Shown here piece after piece: positions 9,003 to 17,314 of a stretch of 64,000 nucleotides of DNA. The DNA comes from Christensenella sp. UBA4675 (GTDB lineage Bacteria; Bacillota; Clostridia; Christensenellales; Borkfalkiaceae): NCBI GenBank assembly GCA_002405165.1, contig DHLF01000004.1, positions 229,180-293,179 of the forward strand. Direction: 5' to 3'. The notes below the pieces were generated by a model. The model was not told the origin of the DNA. It did not search any database and saw only the letters and a program-made list of their open reading frames with translations. Both the position numbers and the translations under genes were made by a program. Within the stretch, counting starts at the first letter, position 1; each line of letters begins with the position of its first letter.

Positions 9003-9458
9003 ATGAAAAAATACAGATATAAATATACCCCGCTTACAATTGTTTTAATTTTTATAATAACTGCAATTTCTATTGTAACCATTGTTTTAAACGTTATAAA
9101 AATGGCGAATACTTCTTTAAAAGACAAATATCCGTCCTATATTTTAGCAATACTTTTTGCTGTCGCCGTAATTTTATTTGCCGTTTCCGCGCTTTTTAAC
9201 GCGTATTATTATATAAAGAACGGAAAAATCATGCTTAAAATAAGCTTTGTAAACAGCGGTATTTTAATAAGTACAATTTCGGAAGTAGTCTGTTTTACTT
9301 ATTCGAAAAGGCTTTCGGTTTACTTTGAAAACGGTCAGTTTTCCAATATCGTTATATCTCCCGAACGCTTTGACGATTTTATGGAAGAGCTTAAACAAAA
9401 TTCTAAAAACTTAAAATTTAGCGTCTATAATGACGAAATCGATTACCCCGCAAACTAA
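9003..9458 (+). CDS. Unknown small membrane protein with two membrane segments
   Basis: 151 residues. Two strongly hydrophobic helices (about 11-33 and 46-68) are joined by a short loop, followed by about 75 soluble residues with alternating beta-like pattern (KIMLKISFVNSGILISTISEV and onwards). That layout, two helices then a small beta domain, is typical of bacterial PH-like membrane proteins, but I see no decisive motif and do not assign a family. AAAGGA precedes the ATG, and the gene has its own promoter and terminator. Confidence 0.75.
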   Translation: MKKYRYKYTPLTIVLIFIITAISIVTIVLNVIKMANTSLKDKYPSYILAILFAVAVILFAVSALFNAYYYIKNGKIMLKISFVNSGILISTISEVVCFTYSKRLSVYFENGQFSNIVISPERFDDFMEELKQNSKNLKFSVYNDEIDYPAN

Positions 9459-9513
9459 AATCCCTTATATTTCCTTAAATTTTTATTCTTAAATTAAATA
9501 AAAAATTTCCATT

Positions 9514-9547
9514 AAATTTCGCTTGATTTTTTAAGCGAAATTTTTTT
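9514..9547 (+). terminator. Intrinsic terminator
   Basis: Eleven-base-pair stem AAATTTCGCTT/AAGCGAAATTT (9514-9524 and 9533-9543) followed by a run of Ts on the plus strand, ending the unit of the small membrane protein. Confidence 0.8.
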
Positions 9548-9567
9548 ATTTTTTTTATTAAAATCGT

Positions 9568-9596
9568 TTGACAATAAAAACCATCGCGTATATAAT
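9568..9596 (+). promoter_or_regulatory. Strong promoter of the polyamine operon
   Basis: Consensus TTGACA (9568-9573), 17-base spacer, TATAAT (9591-9596). Predicted start near 9603 gives a leader of about 68 bases before the regulator gene. Confidence 0.8.
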
Positions 9597-9607
9597 ATCA
9601 ATCGTTG

Positions 9608-9624
9608 GTTTACTTTTACTAAAC
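9608..9624 (+). promoter_or_regulatory. Possible operator in the pot leader
   Basis: Inverted repeat GTTTA-N7-TAAAC just after the predicted transcription start. It is a candidate site for the XRE-cupin regulator encoded next. This rests on symmetry and position only. Confidence 0.3.
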
Positions 9625-9670
9625 AAAAAGTTTAAAGAAAATAATCACAGAATTTTTTAAAAAGGAATTT

Positions 9671-10204
9671 ATGGTAATAGGAGATAAAATAAAACAATTA
9701 AGATTGCAATGTGATTTTACGCAAGAAGAATTGGCCGATAGGTGCGAACTTACCAAAGGTTATATTTCTCAATTAGAAAACGATTTAACAAGCCCTTCTA
9801 TTGCCACGCTTATAGATATACTTTCCGCACTCGGCACGACTTTAAGCGAGTTTTTTACGGAAGAAGAAGAAATAAAAATAGTTTTTAAAGAAAAAGATTA
9901 TATAGAAAAAATCGAAGACGGAATGGTTCAAAATTTTCTTGCGGTTAATGCTCAAAAAAATTTAATGGAGCCCCTTCACATACTATTAAAACCCGACTGC
10001 GCAACCGAAGAAGACGTCCCGCACGAAGGAGAAGAGTTCGGTTATGTTTTAGAAGGAGAAATTACCCTACATTTAGGGAACAAAAAATACGTTTGCAAAA
10101 AAGGCGAAAGTTTTTACTTTAAAGCCGATAAAAAACATTATATTATAAACACAAAACAAGAAGACGCAAAATTTATATGGATTTCGGCACCGCCGACGTT
10201 CTGA
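9671..10204 (+). CDS. XRE-cupin transcription regulator (PuuR-like)
   Basis: 177 residues: an HTH_3 domain at 6-62 with the typical TQEELADRCELTKGYISQLE helix-turn-helix, then a small cupin barrel at about 105-172 (HEGEEFGYVLEGE, GESFYF). This architecture is that of PuuR-type regulators that sense small ligands such as polyamines. It opens the potABCD operon at 13 bases spacing and is very likely its ligand-responsive regulator. Whether it represses or activates is not shown by the sequence. Confidence 0.87.
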   Translation: MVIGDKIKQLRLQCDFTQEELADRCELTKGYISQLENDLTSPSIATLIDILSALGTTLSEFFTEEEEIKIVFKEKDYIEKIEDGMVQNFLAVNAQKNLMEPLHILLKPDCATEEDVPHEGEEFGYVLEGEITLHLGNKKYVCKKGESFYFKADKKHYIINTKQEDAKFIWISAPPTF

Positions 10205-10217
10205 CAAAGGAGAAAAG

Positions 10218-11744
10218 ATGGGAGAAAACAAAAAAGAATTTAACGCTACGGAAGAAAAGATTATCAACTTATCCAACGTTACTAAAATTTACGACGGAAC
10301 CACCGTTGTAGATAACCTTAACCTTTACATAAGAAAGGGCGAATTCGTAACGCTGTTAGGTCCTTCCGGTTGCGGAAAAACCACTACGCTTAGAATGATT
10401 GCAGGCTTTGAAATGCCTAATCAGGGAACAATAGAATTAAACGGAAAAGATATTACTATGCTTCCGCCTAATAAACGCCCTATCAATACCGTTTTTCAAA
10501 GATATGCATTATTTCCGCACTTAAACGTTCACGATAATATCGCTTACGGTCTTAAATTAAAACGCTTTGTATCTACTTACGTCGACAAAAAAGGCAGAAC
10601 GATAGAAAAAATAGATAAAATGACCAAAAAGGAAATAGACGAAAAAGTTGCAAAAGCGTTAAAAATGGTAGACCTAGAAGATTTTGAGTCTAGAACCATA
10701 GACACCTTATCCGGCGGACAACAACAAAGAATAGCCATTGCAAGGGCAATAGTAAACGAACCGCAAATTCTTTTATTGGACGAACCCTTAGGCGCGCTCG
10801 ACCTTAAAATGAGAAAGGATATGCAGTTGGAATTAAAGGAAATGCATAAAAAATTAGGCATAACTTTCCTTTACGTTACGCACGACCAAGAAGAAGCGCT
10901 TTCTATGAGCGACACTATCGTTGTTATGAAAGACGGAATTATCCAACAAATAGGCACGCCCGAAGATATTTATAACGAACCTAAAAACGCATTCGTAGCG
11001 GACTTTATAGGAGAAAGCAACATTTATAGCGGAACGGTTGTCGGAGATAAAAAAGTAAGATTTATAAATAAGATTTTCGATATGGTAGACGACTTTCCCA
11101 AAAACGAGCTGGTGGACATAGTAGTTCGCCCAGAAGACGTCCGCATTGTCGAAGAAGGTCAAGGACAAGCTGACGGAATTATAGCTTCTTCCATTTTTAA
11201 AGGCGTACATTATCAAATGACTATGCTAATAGGAAAAAGCGAAATAGTAATTCAGGACACCGTAGAAAGAGAAATAGGAAAACGCTACGGAATAAAAATT
11301 GCTCCCGACGGTATTCACGTTATGAATAAAGAATTCTCCGTTAACGAATATATAGGCTATATTACAAAGAAAAATACCGTTTGTTTTGCGGACGGAGAAT
11401 TCGATTGCGACGTAACTCAATTATACCCCGCTTCCCACTTAGACGAAGAAGGATATTTAATCACTCAGGAAGGCGAAAAAGTAGATTTAACCGACGTTGA
11501 CGTTATTGTTAAAGTCGGATTAAAAGACATAGAACTAACCGACGTAGAAGAAGAAGGAGACGTTGTAGGAACGGTTGTAAGCTCTATTTATAAAGGCGAC
11601 CATTATCAACTTATTATCAGAACCGATAACGAAGAAGAAGATTTTGTCGTAGATACCGATTATCAATACGATGAAAACGACAGAGTATTTATAAAAATTC
11701 CGAAAGACAAAATAAAACTTACTTTAAAGGCGGTGGAAAAATGA
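10218..11744 (+). CDS. potA: Spermidine/putrescine ABC transporter ATPase PotA, enlarged
   Basis: 508 residues against about 370 for usual PotA. The ATPase domain (about 15-270) has GPSGCGKTT, LSGGQQQRI and LLDEPLGALD. The C-terminal part is long because it holds two similar TOBE-like blocks, recognisable by the repeated SSIFKGVHYQM and SSIYKGDHYQL about 130 residues apart. The protein also has an insertion around residues 115-140 rich in Lys and Asp. It energises polyamine import with the PotB/PotC permeases encoded next. AAGGAG lies before the ATG, and the stop overlaps potB by 4 bases. Confidence 0.93.
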   Translation: MGENKKEFNATEEKIINLSNVTKIYDGTTVVDNLNLYIRKGEFVTLLGPSGCGKTTTLRMIAGFEMPNQGTIELNGKDITMLPPNKRPINTVFQRYALFPHLNVHDNIAYGLKLKRFVSTYVDKKGRTIEKIDKMTKKEIDEKVAKALKMVDLEDFESRTIDTLSGGQQQRIAIARAIVNEPQILLLDEPLGALDLKMRKDMQLELKEMHKKLGITFLYVTHDQEEALSMSDTIVVMKDGIIQQIGTPEDIYNEPKNAFVADFIGESNIYSGTVVGDKKVRFINKIFDMVDDFPKNELVDIVVRPEDVRIVEEGQGQADGIIASSIFKGVHYQMTMLIGKSEIVIQDTVEREIGKRYGIKIAPDGIHVMNKEFSVNEYIGYITKKNTVCFADGEFDCDVTQLYPASHLDEEGYLITQEGEKVDLTDVDVIVKVGLKDIELTDVEEEGDVVGTVVSSIYKGDHYQLIIRTDNEEEDFVVDTDYQYDENDRVFIKIPKDKIKLTLKAVEK

Positions 11745-12547
11745 AAAAAATTCGTTTTTCAAGAAAATATTTCGGAATTCCCTACGCTGTATTTTTGCTT
11801 TTCTTTGTAATATTCCCGCTTCTTTTAATAGTAAAGTATGCTTTTACCGATTCAAACGGGAAAATCACCTTAGAAAATTTTGTAAACTTTTTTAAATACA
11901 ATGCCAACTTAACGGCTTTATTCACAAGTTTAGGACTTGCAATTTGCACAACTATAATCTGTATAGTCCTAGCTTATCCCGTAGCGTATATTTTATCTAA
12001 ACGTAAAGGTAGTAAAACGGCTATACTATTGCTTTTGTTTATTCTTCCTATGTGGATAAACTTCGTTTTAAGAACGGCGGCAATGAAAGAACTTTTATTT
12101 AAATTAGGCTTATTTAAATCTAATAAGACGAGCTTTTTAAATACCGTTATCGGTATGGTTTACGATTATCTCCCGTTTGCCATACTACCTATCTATACAA
12201 CATTGTCTAAAATGGATAAAAATTTAACGGAAGCTTCTCTGGATTTAGGGGCATGTCCCGCTAAAACGTTTTTAAATATAACTCTTCCGCTAAGTAAACC
12301 GGGGGTAATTAGTGCAATAACAATGATTTTACTCCCCACTACAACCAGTTACGTTATTTCTGACACGCTCGGAAACGGCAACGTTACAATTATAGGAAAA
12401 CTAATAGAAAATCAATTCAGCACTATGTTTGACTGGAATATGGGGTCAACTATCGCCTTAATTTTATTGGTAGTAATTTTCGTATCTATGATAGCGACTA
12501 ATAAATTTTCAGATACGGAAATTGAAGCAAGAGGTGGATTATGGTAA
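11741..12547 (+). CDS. potB: Polyamine ABC transporter permease PotB
   Basis: 268 residues with six membrane helices and the binding-protein-dependent permease EAA-like loop (EASLDLGACPAKTFLNITLP). It overlaps potA by 4 bases and potC by 7, so translation is coupled. Together with PotC it forms the membrane channel for spermidine/putrescine. Assignment rests on family pattern and the gene order potA-B-C-D. Confidence 0.92.
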   Translation: MKKIRFSRKYFGIPYAVFLLFFVIFPLLLIVKYAFTDSNGKITLENFVNFFKYNANLTALFTSLGLAICTTIICIVLAYPVAYILSKRKGSKTAILLLLFILPMWINFVLRTAAMKELLFKLGLFKSNKTSFLNTVIGMVYDYLPFAILPIYTTLSKMDKNLTEASLDLGACPAKTFLNITLPLSKPGVISAITMILLPTTTSYVISDTLGNGNVTIIGKLIENQFSTMFDWNMGSTIALILLVVIFVSMIATNKFSDTEIEARGGLW

Positions 12548-13335
12548 AGAAAACCGTAAGATATATTTATCTTTTTTTAATATTGATATTTTTATACGCT
12601 CCCATTCTACTTTTAGCTGTATACAGCTTTAACGCTTCTTCCACAATAGGTCTTTGGTCCGACAAATGGACGTTTGATTTATATAGACAACTATTTAGAA
12701 ACGAAGAATTATTAACAACAATAGGCAACACTTTACTTCTTGCAGTACTTTCTGCTATCATCGCAACGATTTTAGGAACTTTTGGCGCAATAGGAATGTA
12801 TTATTCCAAAAAAAGAACTTACAAAGTTCTTTCTACCGTAACTAACATTCCTGTAATAAACGCGGATATAGTTACCGCAATATCTATCGCCTTGGTGTGT
12901 TCTTTATTTTTATTCGGAAGAACTTACGCTTCACTACTTATAGGTCATGTAGTTTTATGTTTTCCGTTTGTAGTATTAAACGTAATACCAAAACTTAAAC
13001 AAATGAATTCTAACATTTACGAAGCCGCACTCGATTTAGGGGCGACCCAAACGAAAGCTTTGTTTACGATTGTAATTCCGCAAATAATGTCAGGAATATT
13101 CTCCGGGTTTTTAATGGCGATAACTTTATCGTTAGACGATTATATCGTTACTACTTTTACTAAACCTTCTACTTTTGACACAATTTCAACCTATGTATAC
13201 AACGCTTATTCAAAAGGCGGAAAGAACACTTCCGTACCCGCGTTAAGGGCTATGTCTACGATAATATTTGCCGTTATGATTATAGTAATAATCGTATTCA
13301 ACGTAAGGGCGAATAAGAAAAGGAGCGTAAAATGA
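12541..13335 (+). CDS. potC: Polyamine ABC transporter permease PotC
   Basis: 264 residues, six membrane helices, with the permease loop EAALDLGATQTKALFTIVIP near residues 161-180 and the typical SLDDYIVTTF segment of PotC. It overlaps potB at its start and potD by 4 bases at its end. The start ATG lies inside the potB frame with a GAGGTGG ribosome site. Confidence 0.92.
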   Translation: MVKKTVRYIYLFLILIFLYAPILLLAVYSFNASSTIGLWSDKWTFDLYRQLFRNEELLTTIGNTLLLAVLSAIIATILGTFGAIGMYYSKKRTYKVLSTVTNIPVINADIVTAISIALVCSLFLFGRTYASLLIGHVVLCFPFVVLNVIPKLKQMNSNIYEAALDLGATQTKALFTIVIPQIMSGIFSGFLMAITLSLDDYIVTTFTKPSTFDTISTYVYNAYSKGGKNTSVPALRAMSTIIFAVMIIVIIVFNVRANKKRSVK

Positions 13336-14969
13336 AAAAAATCAGTTTTATTTTAATTTTTATTTTATGTTTCGCGGTAATTTCTCCGCTTACGGCTTGC
13401 AGTAAAGAAGAAAAGTTAGTTTTAAACGTTTATAACTGCGAAGAATACATTGCCGAAGGCGAAGACTTTGATATGGTAACCGAGTTCGAAAACTACTATT
13501 ATAAAAAGTACAATAAAAAAGTAACCGTAAACTACTCTACTTACGGCACTAACGAAAATATGTACAACGAGCTAAAACTTACCAAAAACAAGAAAAATAA
13601 CACTTATAGCTACGACTTAGTTTGTCCGTCCGACTATATGCTTTTAAAAATGATAAAAGAAGATATGCTCGAAGAATTTGATTTAAACGAAGACGGCAGT
13701 TATAAATATATTCCCGAGTACGAAAATAACGTTTCAGATTACATTAAAAATTTGTTTCAACAAAACGATTGGTACAGATACGGCGTATGCTATATGTGGG
13801 GAACAATGGGTTACGTTTACAACCCTGAAAAAGTTTCTCATGAAGATATGAAAAGTTGGGAAGGCATTCTAAACCCCGCATATAAATTTAAAAGCACCAT
13901 AAAAGACAGTGCAAGGGACAGTTATATATTAGCTCAAGGAATTGCATTTAAAGATAAATTAAATGCGTTAGATAAAACAAGTGCCGACTATAATCAAAAA
14001 CTTTCCAGAATATTTAACGACACAAGCAAAGAAGCACTTAAAAAAAGCGAGGACGTTTTAAGAAAAGTAAAAGATTCGGTTTACGGATTCGAAGTAGACA
14101 GCGGAAAAGCAGACATGGCTTCCGGCAAAATTTGGATTAACTTTGCTTGGTCGGGAGACGCAGTTTACACCTTAGATGAAGCTGAAACTTACGGAACGGA
14201 GCTTTATTACTCTGTCCCTGAAGAAGGAAGTAACGTTTGGTTCGACGGTTGGGTTATGCCAAAAGGCGCAAATAAAGCTTTGGCACAAGAATTTTTAAAC
14301 TTTTTAAACACTCCCGAAAACGTAATAGAAAATATGAACTATATCGGCTACACTTCCGCAATTGCAGGAGATGTGCTATTTGACAATACTAAGGATTGGT
14401 ATGGTTTATACGTTTTAGTTGAAACTTCTGACGGAGATATAGAGCTTAACGGAAAAACTTATAGCGAAGAATATTTCGGAGATTTAGACGAAGCTACTTT
14501 AAATTCGTTTAAAAACGCCGACGGAACTTACAACTTAAATATCCCCGAGTACAACGATGACGACGAAGTTATTTCTTTTTCGGAAGAAACAATAGAAGTA
14601 TATCCTTACGATGTAAGTTATTTCTTCTCAAATATTTCAGAAGAAAATAAAACGGAAGGTAAAGCCGTAATTTACACCGACACTATAGATAGACAACTTT
14701 ATACGCAGTATCCGGATGGAGAAACTATAGAAAGATGTATTATAATGGATTATTTTACCAAAGAACAAAATAACGATTTAAATAATATGTGGTCTAGCGT
14801 AAAAATAGGATATATGTCGCCCGTAACAATGATTTTAATAGTGGTAGCGGTAATTTTACTAATTGCAGGATATATCGTAATAGACAAGCTAATAAAATCG
14901 GGAAAATTCGGTTACGGCAAGGTAAGAAAAAATTTAAAACTTATTTCCAAAAAAGAAATAGGCAAGTAA
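13332..14969 (+). CDS. potD: Polyamine-binding lipoprotein PotD with C-terminal membrane anchor
   Basis: 545 residues against about 350 for standard PotD. The signal peptide ends in the lipobox LTAC (Cys at about 23), so the protein should be lipidated outside the membrane. The binding-protein fold follows, with recognisable stretches YDLVCPSDYML, WGTMGYVYNP and WFDGWVMPKGA. An acidic extra segment of about 100 residues (around 370-470) follows, and a second hydrophobic helix with a basic tail ends the protein (about 495-545). It would therefore be anchored at both ends, which is unusual for a solute-binding protein. Confidence 0.9.
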   Translation: MKKISFILIFILCFAVISPLTACSKEEKLVLNVYNCEEYIAEGEDFDMVTEFENYYYKKYNKKVTVNYSTYGTNENMYNELKLTKNKKNNTYSYDLVCPSDYMLLKMIKEDMLEEFDLNEDGSYKYIPEYENNVSDYIKNLFQQNDWYRYGVCYMWGTMGYVYNPEKVSHEDMKSWEGILNPAYKFKSTIKDSARDSYILAQGIAFKDKLNALDKTSADYNQKLSRIFNDTSKEALKKSEDVLRKVKDSVYGFEVDSGKADMASGKIWINFAWSGDAVYTLDEAETYGTELYYSVPEEGSNVWFDGWVMPKGANKALAQEFLNFLNTPENVIENMNYIGYTSAIAGDVLFDNTKDWYGLYVLVETSDGDIELNGKTYSEEYFGDLDEATLNSFKNADGTYNLNIPEYNDDDEVISFSEETIEVYPYDVSYFFSNISEENKTEGKAVIYTDTIDRQLYTQYPDGETIERCIIMDYFTKEQNNDLNNMWSSVKIGYMSPVTMILIVVAVILLIAGYIVIDKLIKSGKFGYGKVRKNLKLISKKEIGK

Positions 14970-15008
14970 AAATTTTTTAAATAATAGAAATTTAATAATT
15001 AAATTTAT

Positions 15009-15040
15009 TCACCCCGAAAGACAAAAGTCTTTCGGGGTGA
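15009..15040. terminator. Bidirectional terminator between pot operon and RiPP-like locus
   Basis: Fourteen-base-pair perfect stem TCACCCCGAAAGAC with an AAAA loop. The T tracts on both sides are short, but the stem is very stable. It separates potD (plus) from the XRE gene (minus). Confidence 0.8.
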
Positions 15041-15093
15041 GTATTTTATAAAAATTAGAAACCGGTTTTTGTAAAACCATTATTATAATTTAA

Positions 15094-15312
15094 TCAATTA
15101 TCCATATATTCATTTTTTAATCCTAATAAATAGTCTGCCGAAACATTAAAATAATTACATAAAAGAATAATATACATAGTATCGGGAATCCTTTTATTAT
15201 TTTCCCATAATGAAATACTATCTTGCGTTAAATTTAAACTTTTAGCAAGCTCTTTTTGCGTAACATTTTTTTCAATTCTCAATTCTTTAATTCTTTTTCC
15301 TATTAAATACAT
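15094..15312 (-). CDS. Small XRE regulator, probable repressor of the RiPP-like locus
   Basis: 72 residues that are almost entirely one HTH_3 domain (KRIKELRIEKNVTQKELAKS, then DSISLWENNKRIPD). It is transcribed divergently from the radical SAM gene, and three copies of a partly symmetric ACGACAAAT element lie in the shared 130-base gap. Self-regulation plus control of the maturase is the simple reading. There is no Shine-Dalgarno sequence; TATTTT lies six bases before the ATG, so the mRNA may be leaderless. Confidence 0.88.
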   Translation of the reverse strand: MYLIGKRIKELRIEKNVTQKELAKSLNLTQDSISLWENNKRIPDTMYIILLCNYFNVSADYLLGLKNEYMDN

Positions 15313-15326
15313 AAAAATAAAATACT

Positions 15327-15338
15327 ACTATTTGTCGT
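15327..15338 (-). promoter_or_regulatory. Putative XRE operator 1
   Basis: ACTATTTGTCGT, the reverse complement of ACGACAAATAGT found in operator 3. It lies directly upstream of the TATTTT hexamer (15319-15324) proposed for the XRE gene. Confidence 0.5.
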
Positions 15339-15345
15339 TTTTATG

Positions 15346-15374
15346 CTGACTTACGACAAATTGTCGTATATAAT
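15346..15374 (+). promoter_or_regulatory. Promoter of the radical SAM-peptide unit
   Basis: CTGACT (15346-15351), 17-base spacer, TATAAT (15369-15374). Operator 2 exactly fills the spacer, so a bound repressor would block RNA polymerase. Confidence 0.5.
15352..15368. promoter_or_regulatory. Putative XRE operator 2 (palindrome)
   Basis: TACGACAA-A-TTGTCGTA, a perfect 8-base inverted repeat around one central base. It occupies the spacer between the -35 and -10 of the maturase promoter. Confidence 0.6.
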
Positions 15375-15385
15375 AAAAAAATAAA

Positions 15386-15403
15386 TACGACAAATAGTCG
15401 GTA
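15386..15403. promoter_or_regulatory. Putative XRE operator 3
   Basis: TACGACAAATAGTCGGTA, sharing CGACAAAT with operator 2 and containing the CGAC/GTCG half-sites. It lies just downstream of the predicted transcription start. Confidence 0.5.
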
Positions 15404-15442
15404 ACTGAATTTAAAGAAAATAAGAACTTAGGAGAAAATAAA

Positions 15443-16765
15443 ATGAAATATTTGCTTGAAAAAGATGTTTTTTACAGAAAAAACAGTGCCGATGATAGTT
15501 TAATTGTAAAAACTGATACAAAAGATGTATATGTTTTTAAAGGCAATATTTGTGAAATACTTGATTTTTACAAAAGGAAACATAGTATAGACGAATTAAT
15601 AGAATTTTTATCAAAAAAATATACTTTTGAAATCACAAATATTTTCAAAAATCAAATAATTGCAATAATAAAAGACTTAACCGAAAAAAAAATTTTAAAA
15701 AAAGAAAATATTTTAACTGAAAACAAATCGGATTTAGAATCTTTATATCAATTTAAATATTTACCCCAGAAACAATTGTTTTCCGCTCAATTTGAATTAA
15801 CTTATAATTGTAACGAAAAATGTAGGCATTGTTACTGTGTCCAAACCGATAAAGAAGAATTAACTAATGAAGAGATAAAAAAAGTATTAGACGATTTATA
15901 TGATATGGGCGCTTTTGAAATAACGTTTACGGGTGGCGATTTGTTTACTAGAAAAAATGTTTTTGAAATTATTGAATATGCGTATAAAAAAAATTTTCTA
16001 ATAAATATTTTTACAAACGGACTCGCTTTAACAGATTCTGACATTATCAAACTCAAAGACCTACACATTAAAAGTATACACTTTAGTATTTATAGTGCTA
16101 TTTCGGAAAAACATGATTATTTCACACAGGTAAAAGGTTCATTTCATAAAACAATAGACGTAATTAAAAAATGCGTATTATTAGGTATTCCTGTAAACAT
16201 TAAAACTTGTATACTTAACTATAACGAAACTGAAATCGATAATATTATGAAACTTGCAAAAGATTTAGGGACAACAATTCAGTTGTCGCTTGCCGTTTCG
16301 TCCAAAAACAACGGGGATTCAAGCCCAACTCAGTACAGACTTGAAAATATAGATAAATATACGTCAATTATGCAAACAGTAAATCAAAATATGGTAATTC
16401 ATTGTTCAAATGATTTTAATTTGGTTAGAGAGTGCGACGGGGAAATATGCGGAGCAGGAAAAAGGTCAATAAACATAAATCCCTATGGTGACGTTTATCC
16501 GTGCAATGCTTTACTGATTAAATGTGGCAACCTTAAAGAATGTAATATAAAGTATATTTGGGAAAACTCAAAGGAGTTAAAAAGAATACGAAAATATAAA
16601 ATAAACCAAGTAAAAGGTTGTGAAAATTGTTGCGATAAAGAATATTGTAACTTCTGCCCAGGAAGTGCTTTAACGGAGACCGGAGATCCCTTAAAAAAAT
16701 ATTCCGAGGCTTGTAATATTACAGAAGCAAAAAAGAAGTTAAAAAATAAAGAGGGAGGTTTATAA
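15443..16765 (+). CDS. Radical SAM/SPASM RiPP maturase with N-terminal recognition domain
   Basis: 440 residues. Residues 1-85 have the winged-helix look of a PqqD-like RiPP recognition element. The radical SAM core follows with CNEKCRHC (C123, C127, C130) for the catalytic cluster and GGDLF soon after. The C-terminus is a SPASM domain with the cysteines of CGAG, YPC, CENCC, YCNFC and the final EAC, enough for two auxiliary clusters. Such enzymes install thioether or other links in ribosomal peptides. A strong GGGAGG site and a small Cys peptide gene follow within 3 bases of the stop codon. AGGAG precedes this ATG. No transporter or protease gene accompanies it. Confidence 0.9.
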   Translation: MKYLLEKDVFYRKNSADDSLIVKTDTKDVYVFKGNICEILDFYKRKHSIDELIEFLSKKYTFEITNIFKNQIIAIIKDLTEKKILKKENILTENKSDLESLYQFKYLPQKQLFSAQFELTYNCNEKCRHCYCVQTDKEELTNEEIKKVLDDLYDMGAFEITFTGGDLFTRKNVFEIIEYAYKKNFLINIFTNGLALTDSDIIKLKDLHIKSIHFSIYSAISEKHDYFTQVKGSFHKTIDVIKKCVLLGIPVNIKTCILNYNETEIDNIMKLAKDLGTTIQLSLAVSSKNNGDSSPTQYRLENIDKYTSIMQTVNQNMVIHCSNDFNLVRECDGEICGAGKRSININPYGDVYPCNALLIKCGNLKECNIKYIWENSKELKRIRKYKINQVKGCENCCDKEYCNFCPGSALTETGDPLKKYSEACNITEAKKKLKNKEGGL

Positions 16766-16768
16766 TTT

Positions 16769-16882
16769 ATGTTTAAAATACCTTTTATAGTTTATGCCGA
16801 TAAATATACTCAATCAATGGCAAACTGCTGTACAAGAATGTTCCAAAACCAATGTGGAATTACTTATAGAACAAATTCATAA
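16769..16882 (+). CDS. 37-residue Cys-containing peptide, probable RiPP precursor
   Basis: A short open frame directly after the maturase stop codon, with GGGAGG about 10 bases before the ATG, one of the best ribosome sites in the window. The N-terminal half is hydrophobic-to-mixed (FKIPFIVYADKY), the C-terminal half carries three Cys (C20, C21, C29) plus Asn, Gln and Thr (ANCC, QCGITYRTN). Size, position and Cys placement fit a substrate for thioether formation by the upstream enzyme. I do not recognise the peptide family, there is no Gly-Gly leader cleavage site, and the order maturase-then-precursor is less common. Confidence 0.7.
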   Translation: MFKIPFIVYADKYTQSMANCCTRMFQNQCGITYRTNS

Positions 16883-16931
16883 TTAAAGTATTACTTAAAT
16901 TTTCTTCGGTAATTAAGTAAAACATAAAAGC

Positions 16932-17010
16932 GAGCAAGATTAGAAATGTTTACCAAAAATTATAAAAAATTGTTTTTGGGTTTATTTCATTTTTCTTGCT
17001 CTCTTTTTTT
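16932..17010 (+). terminator. Long terminator hairpin after the peptide gene
   Basis: Outer stem GAGCAAGA/TCTTGCTC (16932-16939 and 16994-17001), an inner stem around CCAAAAA/TTTTTGG, then a tract of nine Ts. The long apex could also form a small RNA. It ends the RiPP-like unit. Confidence 0.7.
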
Positions 17011-17280
17011 TAAAAAAGTTTTATTTAGGGAATATCAAGAAAAGAAACTGTAAAAAATATCCGATTAAATGCAGACGTCTTTTTTAGTTTTTTTTGCAAA
17101 AGCAATGTAATAATAAAGGAAAAAAGAAGAGAAGATTTATTTAATCGTAAAAAATTAGAAAAAAACGAACCTATCCGCTTTACTTCGAAAAAGATAGCGA
17201 TGACAAAGATTTTTAACTAATTTTTTATAATTTACTACTGCTATTATAGCGTTCCGCTTAATAATTTATTCACCATTATA
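17011..17280. other. Gene-free AT-rich stretch with an IS-end-like remnant
   Basis: No credible open frame. At 17024-17044 it holds a 21-base sequence matching 48690-48710 at 20 positions. The rest shows only short broken frames that could be decayed coding sequence. Confidence 0.4.
17024..17044 (+). repeat. Dispersed repeat copy A (IS-end-like)
   Basis: A 21-base sequence beginning TTTAGGGAATATCAAG that recurs at 48690 with a single difference. It resembles terminal inverted repeats of transposons (possibly the IS256 group, from memory only), but no transposase is present here. Confidence 0.45.
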
Positions 17281-17284
17281 AATA

Positions 17285-17314
17285 AAAAAATCGCCGTTTA
17301 AACGGCGATTTTTT
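17285..17314 (-). terminator. Terminator after trmB
   Basis: AAAATCGCCG/CGGCGATTTT stem around TTTAAA with a T run on the minus strand, touching the end of trmB. Confidence 0.85.
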
